DNA of 64,000 nt. Source: SVFI01 sp045588655 (GTDB lineage Bacteria > Bacillota > Clostridia > Lachnospirales > Lachnospiraceae). The notes under the pieces were generated by a model that saw only the letters and a program-made list of their open reading frames with translations, ran no database searches and had not been told where the DNA came from. The position numbers and the translations under genes are program-made. The stretch is taken from positions 1 through 64,000 of the forward strand of contig JAZNEP010000042.1 of NCBI GenBank assembly GCA_045588655.1. The letters run 5' to 3'. How positions within the stretch are numbered: position 1 is the first letter of the stretch; each line of letters begins with the position of its first letter. Positions 1 through 7,574 of this stretch are shown here, piece after piece.

Positions 1-165
1 CATTACGAATTTGATGCCCTTGCAATTAAGCTGTCAGATAAATACAAGGTTGTTGTATATGAACCGCCGGGAGTAGGTATTAGCGATTGGTCTGATACAG
101 AAAGAACTGTGGAAAATTATTCAAAAGAACTTCATGAATTGATGCAACCGTACCGGCAGAAATAG
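1..165 (+). pseudogene. Alpha/beta hydrolase fragment, 3' end lost
   Basis: The window opens inside a reading frame that ends with TAG at 163-165. The visible residues resemble the N-terminal part of an alpha/beta hydrolase: a strand-like KVVVYEPPGVGISDW segment followed by a helix ending in KELHELM. Nothing resembling the nucleophile elbow, the later Asp or the catalytic His follows, because after about base 141 the sequence changes to a different gene. The enzyme is therefore cut off after the second strand region. The true start lies outside the window. Family assignment rests on this short segment and is moderately sure; the truncation is clear. Confidence 0.55.
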
Positions 166-446
166 AAGAAGCAGACCATGAAGCAATAAAACATCCCGTA
201 TTGGTAGTTAGCAAGGATTTCTTTAATTCTAGTGGTGAAATAATAGGATGTCCGATTATCAGTAATTCTATTCCAGGACCACTTCATATATGGATGGCTA
301 CGGAAGAAAATCAAGGTTATATACAATGTGAAAAACTCGCACTGTTGGATTTGTCGGTCCGAGGACATAAGAAAGTGGATAGATTGCCAATTTCAGAAAT
401 GATCAATGTATCTGATGCTATTCAGGGGATTTTTGAATACATTTGA
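138..446 (+). pseudogene. MazF/PemK-like toxin remnant without a proper start
   Basis: This frame opens after a TGA at 135-137 and runs to TAA at 444-446, giving about 100 residues. The core matches the MazF/PemK ribonuclease family in style: HPVLVVSKDFFN, GCPIISNSIPGPLHIW, then CEKLALLDLSVRGHKKVDRL. There is no ATG with a ribosome binding site; the only usable start near the core is TTG at 201, which would remove the first strand. The sequence upstream belongs to a hydrolase in another frame. It looks like a deletion joined two genes near base 140. No antitoxin gene is next to it. It is probably inactive. Confidence 0.5.
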
Positions 447-680
447 TAAGGGGACTAACTCCTAAAAGATGAATTGAGTACGTTGTGTAGAGCTTTGGTG
501 TTATGAGGCAATTTTGAATTTTCGCTTGAGGTATTTTAAAGGAAAAAACGAGGGAAAAGTAAAAAATACATAGGTAGACATAGTGTGTCTGGTAGTAAAA
601 TGGGGCATTTCTCACTTTGTGTCATGTTTTCTTACCGGTAGATTTGATACGCTTTGTTTGAAAGGAGGAACCAACAGCAT

Positions 681-1202
681 ATGGACCAGAAAAAAATAGG
701 AGGGTTCTTAAAAGAACTACGTAAGGAAAAAGGGGTAACTCAGGAACAACTTGCGGAACAATTTAGCGTATCAAATAGAACAATATCTCGTTGGGAAAAT
801 GGAAATAATATGCCGGACTTAGACATTCTAATTGAAATATCCGATTATTATGAAGTTGACCTTAGGGAGATTCTTAATGGAGAAAGGAAAAGTGAGAATA
901 TGGATAAGGAAATGAAAGAAACTGTTTTGCAGGCAGTAGATTATACAAATACAGAAGCAGAGAGGTGTAACAAGCGTGTACGATTGTGCAACGCAATCGC
1001 TATGGGTCTATTCCTGCTGTATGTAATAATAAGAGACACTATGCTTTATGCTGATTATTCAGTTGTAAAAACAGTAACAGATATTGCACAAGGATTGGCA
1101 ATAGGAATGCTTCTGGCAGGATTAATAATGTCAAGTCGTTATGGTGCTAAGGTCAGGGCATTTAAGCAGAGATTATTTAGAACAAATTATCAATCATTTT
1201 AG
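681..1202 (+). CDS. XRE-family HTH regulator with C-terminal membrane segments
   Basis: The 173-residue product begins with a Cro/C1-type helix-turn-helix (about residues 7-60; the VTQEQLAEQF and SNRTISRWENG segments are the two DNA-binding helices). A charged linker follows, and two hydrophobic segments near the C-terminus should anchor it in the membrane. I chose ATG 681 because an AAAGGAGG ribosome site lies at 661-668; a TTG at 654 would sit upstream of that site. HTH proteins with a short membrane tail are common in Clostridia and usually autoregulate, but the signal sensed here is unknown. It stands alone, followed by a hairpin terminator. Confidence 0.85.
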   Translation: MDQKKIGGFLKELRKEKGVTQEQLAEQFSVSNRTISRWENGNNMPDLDILIEISDYYEVDLREILNGERKSENMDKEMKETVLQAVDYTNTEAERCNKRVRLCNAIAMGLFLLYVIIRDTMLYADYSVVKTVTDIAQGLAIGMLLAGLIMSSRYGAKVRAFKQRLFRTNYQSF

Positions 1203-1249
1203 CAATACACTTGAAACTTTCAATTAGCAGGTTGTACCGCACTTGAATT

Positions 1250-1744
1250 TCAGAATGAACACTCAAAGGTGGCATGGAAAGGAAAAACCATGACCGCCTT
1301 TTTTGTTGCCCAAATAGAGAAAAGGAGAATGAAAACCATTCCAAGCCAAAGCATGAGTGCGAGCTTTTTATCCTTCTGCATAATGGTTACTTTTTCGTGT
1401 CTCTTGTGATCAGACCAAGTAGCCACGTGGCAAAAGGAAACTTCGCCGAATGGTTCGCGAATGGCAAAACCGCCATAGTCATCGACTTTCGCTGTGTTAC
1501 TCGAAAATATGGAGGAAGTTATGACAGCTTTTTCTCCGATAAAAAATTTGTCGGAAAGGTTGTCTCTTAGCTTATGCAGCATGCTCCACTGCCACTTCTC
1601 TGTCAAATAATCATCAAACATGGCGCATTGTTTTTGGTAGGCGAAGGTTTGGAATGTTTTTGAAAAAAATCCGGCTGTTATTCTTTTTTGATGTTCCTTT
1701 TGAAGGGACTGTTTCTCTTGTATAATTAGATTTTCGATATTCAT
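1250..1744 (-). CDS. Hypothetical protein with one C-terminal membrane segment
   Basis: I do not recognise this 164-residue protein. It has a charged N-terminal helix region, a middle part with KVDDYGGFAIREPFGEV that looks like a folded strand-rich domain, and one hydrophobic segment (LALMLWLGMVFILLF) near residues 130-150. A weak AGAGAG ribosome site precedes ATG 1744. The last residues are encoded inside the terminator of the converging gene, so the true stop may have been lost and the tail may not be native. Codon use looks protein-like and is better than the overlapping plus-strand frame, which I regard as a shadow. A tail-anchored membrane protein is possible. Confidence 0.45.
   Translation of the reverse strand: MNIENLIIQEKQSLQKEHQKRITAGFFSKTFQTFAYQKQCAMFDDYLTEKWQWSMLHKLRDNLSDKFFIGEKAVITSSIFSSNTAKVDDYGGFAIREPFGEVSFCHVATWSDHKRHEKVTIMQKDKKLALMLWLGMVFILLFSIWATKKAVMVFPFHATFECSF
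1265..1306 (+). terminator. Rho-independent terminator after the XRE regulator
   Basis: Arms AAGGTGGCATGG and CCATGACCGCCTT pair with a one-base bulge around an A-rich loop and are followed by a run of T residues. It overlaps the 3' end of the reading frame on the opposite strand. Confidence 0.7.
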
Positions 1745-1862
1745 TTTCGATACTCTCTTTGATTTTTTTAAAGTTTACTACGTAAGAGAGTAATGTGCAA
1801 GAAGAAATAATTATGATATAATCAGCATGCATCACAGGTAGTAACAATAAGAGGAGTACAAT

Positions 1863-2391
1863 ATGGACAATTATGTGGATGAAAGAGATTATAAATTATT
1901 AGAAGGTGACAGGTATACCTTTTTTGTGTTGAGAAAAATCATGGATGAACCGTGCAAATTACTATTATCTGATCATGAGAGATTAATCATTTGCTTTTCT
2001 AATGATCCGTTTCCTGTTTGGATTTGGACAACGGATGATGCAACGGAAGAAGAAATGGAAAGGGCGTATCAGATTGTAGTTGAAAATAAGCTGATGAACA
2101 AAGAACACAGTTTTAACATTAAGTATGAACTTGCAGACTATTTTATAAAAAGAGCTTTGAAAGATGGAATCCATTTATCAGTTACAACCAATCTTTTGGC
2201 TTATGATTGTCCAAATCCAATAAAGCCGGATGAAATTGTTGAGGGGGAACTCTGTAAGTGTGAAATGAAAGATGGCGGAAGAGGAAGGAAGTCTTCCAAT
2301 GCTTTACACAGATGCGGATTACATTGCATCAAATACTTGTTATGAGAAGATTGGTTATGTTTTACGAGGAAAACTTTGCACAATTGGATAA
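1863..2391 (+). pseudogene. GNAT acetyltransferase with the central domain deleted
   Basis: The first frame (1863-2345) encodes the N-terminal domain of a clostridial GNAT protein: LLLSDHERLIICFSNDP, PVWIWTTDDATEEE and LLAYDCPNPI are typical. After GELCKCEMKD the frame reads into unrelated residues. The native C-terminus is in another frame at 2272-2391, reading MLYTDADYIASNTCYEKIG, then YVLRGKLCTIG and TAA. The acetyl-CoA binding core that should lie between them, roughly 110-130 residues, is absent. The gene has therefore suffered an internal, out-of-frame deletion and cannot make a working acetyltransferase. Start ATG 1863 follows an AAGAGGAG ribosome site. The family assignment is confident. 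Confidence 0.8.
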
Positions 2392-3088
2392 AAAGCTAAA
2401 TAGTACCCACATTTTGAAAATCGTTCTGCTACTTTTATTGTGTCTGTTATTATGGATTGTGACAGGATGTAATTCAAGGAAAGATGTTTTTCTTAGTTCG
2501 GAGGATGAGATTACGGATTATGTAGAATCCGTAATAGAGGAACCGGTACGATATGTAAGAACGGTGGAATTTGAAGAACATAGTTCGGCGTTGTATATTT
2601 ATGTGTTACAAGACCGAGAGATTGAATTTGAAGTCGAGGCGCGTATCGAGGCAGATTCATTTGAGGCACTGCAGCTAAGTAATTATCACGAAGTAATAAA
2701 GATTAAATATGAAGAAGCAATTATGTATGATGATTTTTATGTGGAAGAGAGATTAAAGCTGGCTGAAAAATATGATGTTTTGGATGAGTTTGATGACGAG
2801 AGGGCGCATCCATATTTTTCTATAAAAATTGAGGAGTTTAGTGATTTAGAAAAAATAGCGAAATATATAAAAGAAGTGGATGCACTTTATTTTTTTATGG
2901 AGAGAAAGCCCGAAAAGGTAGAGCATATAGACATCAATCTTTATGCAAAGACAGTAGGGGCTCTTTATGCAACGAAAAATGGTGATAAGTTCGAGTTTTC
3001 AAGGAATAAGAAAGATGAAATCGATGAGATGGAACTTTTAGAACAGCTACAGATTATGTATACATATTTTGAAGATTTTAGAGAATGA
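2384..3088 (+). CDS. Putative lipoprotein, hypothetical
   Basis: The frame is open from 2312, but its upstream part lies inside the decayed GNAT gene. I prefer TTG 2384, preceded by GAGGAAA at 2367-2373, because it gives a classic lipoprotein signal: a KK charged start, a long leucine-rich stretch and the lipobox IVTGC. The mature part, about 205 residues, is acidic and strand/helix-mixed, with no motif I recognise. It should be lipid-anchored on the outer face of the membrane. ATG 2357 is an alternative start. The short distance to the pseudogene suggests that the deletion there may have changed how this gene is transcribed. Confidence 0.65.
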   Translation: MDKKLNSTHILKIVLLLLLCLLLWIVTGCNSRKDVFLSSEDEITDYVESVIEEPVRYVRTVEFEEHSSALYIYVLQDREIEFEVEARIEADSFEALQLSNYHEVIKIKYEEAIMYDDFYVEERLKLAEKYDVLDEFDDERAHPYFSIKIEEFSDLEKIAKYIKEVDALYFFMERKPEKVEHIDINLYAKTVGALYATKNGDKFEFSRNKKDEIDEMELLEQLQIMYTYFEDFRE

Positions 3089-3122
3089 AAAGATATCTAT
3101 AGAAATTATAGATATCTTTTTT
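3089..3122 (+). terminator. Rho-independent terminator
   Basis: AAGATATCTATA and TATAGATATCTT form a near-perfect stem around GAAAT, followed by a T run, directly after the stop codon of the lipoprotein gene. Confidence 0.8.
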
Positions 3123-3150
3123 GCATAAATTTAGAAATGCTTGCACCACT

Positions 3151-3202
3151 CTACGAAACGTAGAAAAATATTTTGACTAAATATACAGATATGGCATAGA
3201 AT
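3151..3202 (+). promoter_or_regulatory. Sigma-A promoter with upstream palindrome
   Basis: TTGACT at 3173-3178 and TAGAAT at 3197-3202 are 18 bp apart. A 13-bp perfect palindrome, CTACGAAACGTAG at 3151-3163, sits ten bases before the -35 box and is a likely operator, possibly for the HTH protein encoded downstream. Confidence 0.55.
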
Positions 3203-3250
3203 TGTGCTAGAAAAATAAGTAGTATGGTAGATGAAAGGAGCGAGTGAGGA

Positions 3251-4345
3251 TTGAGTAATCTTGCAGAGAACATCAGAAAATATAGGAAAGCAAATAATTT
3301 AACACAGGAAGATTTGGCAGAGAAGCTGGGTGTCAAATTTGGAGCAATTTCAAAATGGGAGCGTGGGTTTTCACAGCCGGATGTCGATTATATTATGGAT
3401 ATGGCAGATATTTTTCATATATCAGTTGACGTTTTGCTGGGATATACGATGAAAGGAAAGAATGTAGAGATTATCCTTGAACAGATCAACCAGTATGTAA
3501 AAGACAAAAATGTGGTGGCTGCAGTTTGTGAAGCAGATGCTGCGCTTATGAAGTTTCCAAATGACTTACGGATTGTGCATGCGTGTGCACGTGCATATCT
3601 GGTGTGTTGGAGCGAAGAAAAAAGCAGAGATATGCTTGAAAAGGCATATAAGTATTTTTCGCATTCCTTGGAGTTATTGCCTTCGGACAATCCGGAAATT
3701 AACGAAATTACTATAAAAAACGAAATGGCTACATGTTTGCTCTATTCAGGTGAAAATGAGAAAGCGCTTGAAATGTTTAAAAAGAATAATGTCTTGAATA
3801 CCAATGATATTCCAATTGCATTGTTGCTATCGGATTCTTTTAAGAATTATAAAGAGGCTGAAATATATGTAGATAAAGCTTATGTTAAAAGCATTACAGA
3901 TATGTTAAATGAGCTAAGTGTATATTTGATGATTTTCTTCGAAACCGATAGAAGGATGTGTGTGAAAACCTGTGATTTTCTGCACAACTTTTTATCTTTG
4001 CTGAAAGAAAAGGAAGAAACGTTCAATCCGTTTGATAAGTTTGTTCCCATTGGTTACATGGTGAAAGGAATATGCATTATTGCAATGGGAGACGAAGCAG
4101 AGGGAAGAAAGTTGCTTCGCAAAGCGTATACCTATGCGAAAAAGTTTGATGAAACACCGGTGAATCGTCTGGATAATGTGATCTTTGCAAGAACTGTGAA
4201 AGGCTGGCCAATATATGATAGTGTTGAGTCGGGTTCGGTGAATACACTTGATTCACTCATCCATAAGTATTTGAATCAAAAAGAAGAGGAGAAAATAAAT
4301 GCTATTTGGAGAGAAATCAAATCAAACAAAGAAACGATTAAGTGA
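3251..4345 (+). CDS. HTH regulator with TPR-like sensor domain
   Basis: The 364-residue product starts with a Cro/C1 helix-turn-helix (residues 1-60; NLTQEDLAEKLG and FGAISKWERG). A long all-helical region of TPR-like repeats follows, seen as repeated amphipathic helix pairs such as NEMATCLLYSGENEKALEMF. This layout resembles peptide-sensing regulators of the RRNPP type, though no ligand can be read from the sequence. The start is TTG 3251 with AAAGGAG nine bases upstream; earlier codons in frame do not fit. Its 3' end overlaps the ABC exporter gene by 47 bases, so the two are very likely co-transcribed and translationally coupled. Confidence 0.85.
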   Translation: MSNLAENIRKYRKANNLTQEDLAEKLGVKFGAISKWERGFSQPDVDYIMDMADIFHISVDVLLGYTMKGKNVEIILEQINQYVKDKNVVAAVCEADAALMKFPNDLRIVHACARAYLVCWSEEKSRDMLEKAYKYFSHSLELLPSDNPEINEITIKNEMATCLLYSGENEKALEMFKKNNVLNTNDIPIALLLSDSFKNYKEAEIYVDKAYVKSITDMLNELSVYLMIFFETDRRMCVKTCDFLHNFLSLLKEKEETFNPFDKFVPIGYMVKGICIIAMGDEAEGRKLLRKAYTYAKKFDETPVNRLDNVIFARTVKGWPIYDSVESGSVNTLDSLIHKYLNQKEEEKINAIWREIKSNKETIK

Positions 4346-6035
4346 TTCCTTTTGGGAAAATAACAGACTCAGATATGTTGTGGCGCTGCTATTGTATCTT
4401 GCGACGTCATCTGCCAATCTTCTGATATCGATTGTTTTGCAGGAAGTGGTTGATGTAGCGGCCGGGATGGGGGGTAAAGCAGAACTGGAAAGCATAGCGA
4501 TAAAGGTTGCTTTGGTCATTGTCGGACTTTTACCGGTAGGTTATCTATACTCTGTTGTGAGGGCGCGTTTTGTAGCAAAAGCCATGAAGCAATATAAGGA
4601 TTGTATAACAGAAAAGATAATGAAAAAGGGGATGGGAGTATTCAGAAGTGAGTCTACCGCACTTTATACCTCAGGCCTGACGAACGATTGTCAGGTGATA
4701 GAAGAGAATTTTCTGTTGGCAAGATTTGAAATAGTCATGATGCTGTTTTTATTTATAGGGTCTTTTGGTATCATGATCAGATATTCGGCGCTTCTTACAT
4801 TGGTGGCGATCGGTTTTTCACTTATCCCGATTATTGTGTCGATTAAAACCGGAAAGAAAATAGCTCCACTGGAGGAAAAAACTTCACAGAAGAATGAAAG
4901 CTATGTTGGGATCATTCAGGAAACGTTAACCGGTTTTTCTGTAATAAAAAGTTTTAAAGCAGAAATGAAAATCTTAGGATTGATTTCGGAAAAAAATAGA
5001 AGTCTCGAGGATGTGAAGAAGAAAAGAAACTATACAAAGAATAGTGTGCTCCTTTTAGGAACGGTGGCTGGAGTGATGACACAGCTGGGAGTCTTTATTG
5101 TCGGTGCGATTCTTTGCCTATATGGCAGGGATATTACCCCCGGTATGCTTATTGTATTCGTCAACTTGCTTAACTTTATCGTTCAGCCGATAGGTAAATT
5201 GCCGTCGCTGATTGCAAATTTTAAAGCTTCAAAAAAATTAATATCTAAAATGGAACATGCGCTTTCGAACGAAGAAGATGAGATTAAGGATTCGAAGAAT
5301 CATGTGATATGTGAGCATAATCGAGGAATAAAGTTAGAGAAGGTTTCTTATTCCTATGCGAATGAAAAATGCGTTCTTAAGGACTTGGATTATTATTTTG
5401 AAAAAAATAAGAGTTATGCGGTCGTAGGAGCATCCGGATGTGGAAAATCCACACTGTTGCAGCTTCTCCTTGCGGGAATGAACAGTTATACCGGAGAGAT
5501 ATTATATGATGATACAGAGATATCAAACATTAGTTCAGAGTCTTTATACGATATCGTTTCAACGATTCAGCAAACGGTTTTTGTTTTTAATGCGTCGATC
5601 AAAGATAACATTACTATGTTTGGTAATTTTCCGAGGGAAGAAATAGACAGAGTGATAGAATTATCCGGATTAAGTGAGTTAATTGCCCAAAAGGGTGAAG
5701 AATATATGTGCGGTGAGAATGGATGTGCGCTATCCGGGGGAGAGAAACAGAGAATATCAATTGCAAGAGCGCTTCTTAGAAAATCTAAGGTGCTTCTGGT
5801 AGATGAAGCAACAGCATCTTTGGATGCAAAGACATCAAGCATGGTGCTTAAGGCAATTTTGGAGCTTGAGAACATGACCCGTATCATTGTAACGCATGAT
5901 TTGGATGAAGGAAGTTTAAAGAAATTCGATAAAATCCTAACTCTTAAAAATGGTTCTGTATTAGAGTCGGGAAGTTTTACAGAGTTGATGGATAAAAAAG
6001 GATATTTTTATTCGCTGTATACGGTGGCGCAATAA
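4299..6035 (+). CDS. ABC exporter, fused membrane and ATPase domains
   Basis: A complete type I half-transporter of 578 residues. The first 300 or so residues hold about six membrane segments (ABC_membrane type). The nucleotide-binding domain has a Walker A GASGCGKST near residue 377, a signature LSGGEKQR near 478 and a Walker B VLLVDEAT. One such gene would act as a homodimer. There is no N-terminal C39 peptidase, so it would export an already mature or unprocessed substrate, such as a drug, lipid or peptide. ATG 4299 follows AAGAGGAG and lies inside the end of the HTH/TPR gene. The regulator next door suggests inducible expression; the substrate is unknown. Confidence 0.9.
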   Translation: MLFGEKSNQTKKRLSDSFWENNRLRYVVALLLYLATSSANLLISIVLQEVVDVAAGMGGKAELESIAIKVALVIVGLLPVGYLYSVVRARFVAKAMKQYKDCITEKIMKKGMGVFRSESTALYTSGLTNDCQVIEENFLLARFEIVMMLFLFIGSFGIMIRYSALLTLVAIGFSLIPIIVSIKTGKKIAPLEEKTSQKNESYVGIIQETLTGFSVIKSFKAEMKILGLISEKNRSLEDVKKKRNYTKNSVLLLGTVAGVMTQLGVFIVGAILCLYGRDITPGMLIVFVNLLNFIVQPIGKLPSLIANFKASKKLISKMEHALSNEEDEIKDSKNHVICEHNRGIKLEKVSYSYANEKCVLKDLDYYFEKNKSYAVVGASGCGKSTLLQLLLAGMNSYTGEILYDDTEISNISSESLYDIVSTIQQTVFVFNASIKDNITMFGNFPREEIDRVIELSGLSELIAQKGEEYMCGENGCALSGGEKQRISIARALLRKSKVLLVDEATASLDAKTSSMVLKAILELENMTRIIVTHDLDEGSLKKFDKILTLKNGSVLESGSFTELMDKKGYFYSLYTVAQ

Positions 6036-6083
6036 TCATCATTTTCGCAAGAGGTATAATTCATCATTTTCGCAAACGGTTAC

Positions 6084-6132
6084 TTGACAGCTAATTGTAA
6101 TTAGCCTATAATGAGGCTAATTCGAGTTAGCC
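6084..6132 (+). promoter_or_regulatory. Consensus promoter with two TetR-type operators
   Basis: TTGACA at 6084-6089 and TATAAT at 6107-6112 are exactly 17 bp apart. The spacer is filled by GCTAATTGTAATTAGC (6090-6105), an inverted repeat. A second one, GGCTAATTCGAGTTAGCC (6115-6132), covers the start region. Both share GCTAATT half-sites, as expected for autorepression by the TetR protein at 6146. Confidence 0.85.
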
Positions 6133-6145
6133 AAAGGGGATAAAT

Positions 6146-6757
6146 ATGAATACGAAAAAACGAATACTTGACGAGGCGTTGACATTATTTGCAGAAAAAG
6201 GCTATGGAAATGTTTATGTGGGACAGATTGCTGATGCAGTAGGAATTAAAGCTCCTTCTCTCTATAAACATTTTAAAAGCAAGCAGGACATTTTTAATGC
6301 GATTCTGGATGAGATGAAAAATAACTACGATAAGCAGGCAAGTGCCCTTAATATGGATGGTAGCAATGTAAAGGTTGATGCTGCTATATTTTCATCTGTT
6401 TCGGAAAATGACTTAGTAAAAATGGGAATAGGACTGTTTTCCTATTTTTTGCATGATGAATATGTCTGCAAATTTCGAAAAATGTTGACGATGGAACAAT
6501 TTCACAATATGGAATTGTCACAACTTTATACAAAACAATACACGGATGATCCGTTGACGTATCAGTCCGCAATGCTAGCGATGTTGTGTTTGGCAGGAGT
6601 ACTGAGGCAAGAGGATACAGATGTAATGGCGTTACATTTTTATGCACCTATATATGTGCTTCTGACACTTTGTGATCGACAGCCTGAAAGAGAAGCAGAA
6701 GCGTTAAAACTTCTGGAAAAGCACATAAGACAATTTAACAGAATTTATCAACCATAA
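6146..6757 (+). CDS. TetR/AcrR-family transcriptional repressor
   Basis: The 203-residue protein has a typical TetR N-terminal DNA-binding domain: RILDEALTLFAEKGYGNV, then IADAVGIKAPSLYKHFKSK within residues 5-50. The helical C-terminal domain would bind an unknown ligand. ATG 6146 has a purine-rich AAAGGGGA ribosome site. Two matching palindromes in its promoter point to autoregulation, and the flavodoxin-like gene starting 12 bases downstream is probably the regulated partner. The ligand is probably a small redox-active or aromatic compound, but that is inference from the neighbour only. Confidence 0.9.
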   Translation: MNTKKRILDEALTLFAEKGYGNVYVGQIADAVGIKAPSLYKHFKSKQDIFNAILDEMKNNYDKQASALNMDGSNVKVDAAIFSSVSENDLVKMGIGLFSYFLHDEYVCKFRKMLTMEQFHNMELSQLYTKQYTDDPLTYQSAMLAMLCLAGVLRQEDTDVMALHFYAPIYVLLTLCDRQPEREAEALKLLEKHIRQFNRIYQP

Positions 6758-6769
6758 GGAGAAGCGAAA

Positions 6770-7471
6770 ATGAAGATTGTTTTGATACATGGACAAAACC
6801 ACAAAGGAAGCTCATATCATATCGGAAGAATGATTGCCGATAAAATTGAGATGAAAAAAGAAATAACGGAGTTTTTTCTCCCAAAGGATTTAAATCATTT
6901 TTGTCTTGGATGCTATAAATGCATCGAGGGAGACGAAAATTGTCCGTTCTATGAGGAAAAGAGAAAAATTATGGAGGCGGTAGAAATGGCTGATCTGCTA
7001 ATCTTCACGACACCTACATATTGCTTGCGGGCTTCAGCGCCGATAAAATCATTTATCGACTTAACATTTACATACTGGATTTCACACAGACCAAGAAAAT
7101 GCATGTATTCAAAGAAGGCAGTGGTAGTATCGACAGCTGCTGGGCAGGGAATGAAAGCTGCAATCAAGGATGTGAAAACCGCGCTTTTTTACTGGGGGGT
7201 TCCATATATAAAGTCATATGGAAAAGCATTACAAGCGATGAATTGGGATATGGTAAGCCCGAAGAAAAAAGAAAAAATCGAAAAAGAAACGACTCAGATT
7301 GCCAAAAAGCTTTCCAACGATAAAAAGCCATTTGTGGGTATACGGACCCGTTTTATGTTTCAGGTAATGGCGGGCATGCAGGCGGCCGGCATGGGGTCTT
7401 CCCCAATGGAAAAGGAATATTGGGAGAAAAATGGCTGGCTTGGTAAAAACCGTCCGTGGAAACAAAGATAA
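6770..7471 (+). CDS. Flavodoxin-family NAD(P)H-dependent oxidoreductase
   Basis: The 233-residue protein begins MKIVLIHGQNHKGSS, the FMN phosphate-binding loop of flavodoxin-fold reductases. It contains a Cys-rich turn (GCYKCIEGDENC) and the FTTPTYCLRASAPIKSF segment that lines the flavin in this family. It should be a soluble FMN enzyme that transfers electrons from NAD(P)H to quinones, nitro- or azo-compounds. The C-terminal basic tail (GKNRPWKQ) is conserved in clostridial relatives as I recall them. It shares the transcript of the TetR gene and is probably derepressed by the TetR ligand. The exact substrate cannot be read from the sequence. Confidence 0.8.
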   Translation: MKIVLIHGQNHKGSSYHIGRMIADKIEMKKEITEFFLPKDLNHFCLGCYKCIEGDENCPFYEEKRKIMEAVEMADLLIFTTPTYCLRASAPIKSFIDLTFTYWISHRPRKCMYSKKAVVVSTAAGQGMKAAIKDVKTALFYWGVPYIKSYGKALQAMNWDMVSPKKKEKIEKETTQIAKKLSNDKKPFVGIRTRFMFQVMAGMQAAGMGSSPMEKEYWEKNGWLGKNRPWKQR

Positions 7472-7574
7472 AAATGTCCAAATTAGCAGATCTCTTCTTT
7501 TTTGGTAGTCAAATCGCTTCATAACATGTAAAATAAATGATAGATATGACACATACATGATGAGAGGGATTTTT

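Noticed and set aside
1274..1570. 98-residue plus-strand gene
   Set aside because: It overlaps a more protein-like minus-strand frame and begins in the terminator of the XRE gene; no ribosome site or homology.
6036..6075. Direct repeat TCATCATTTTCGCAA as an attachment site
   Set aside because: The two copies are only about 25 bases apart with no integrase or element between them; probably a small local duplication.
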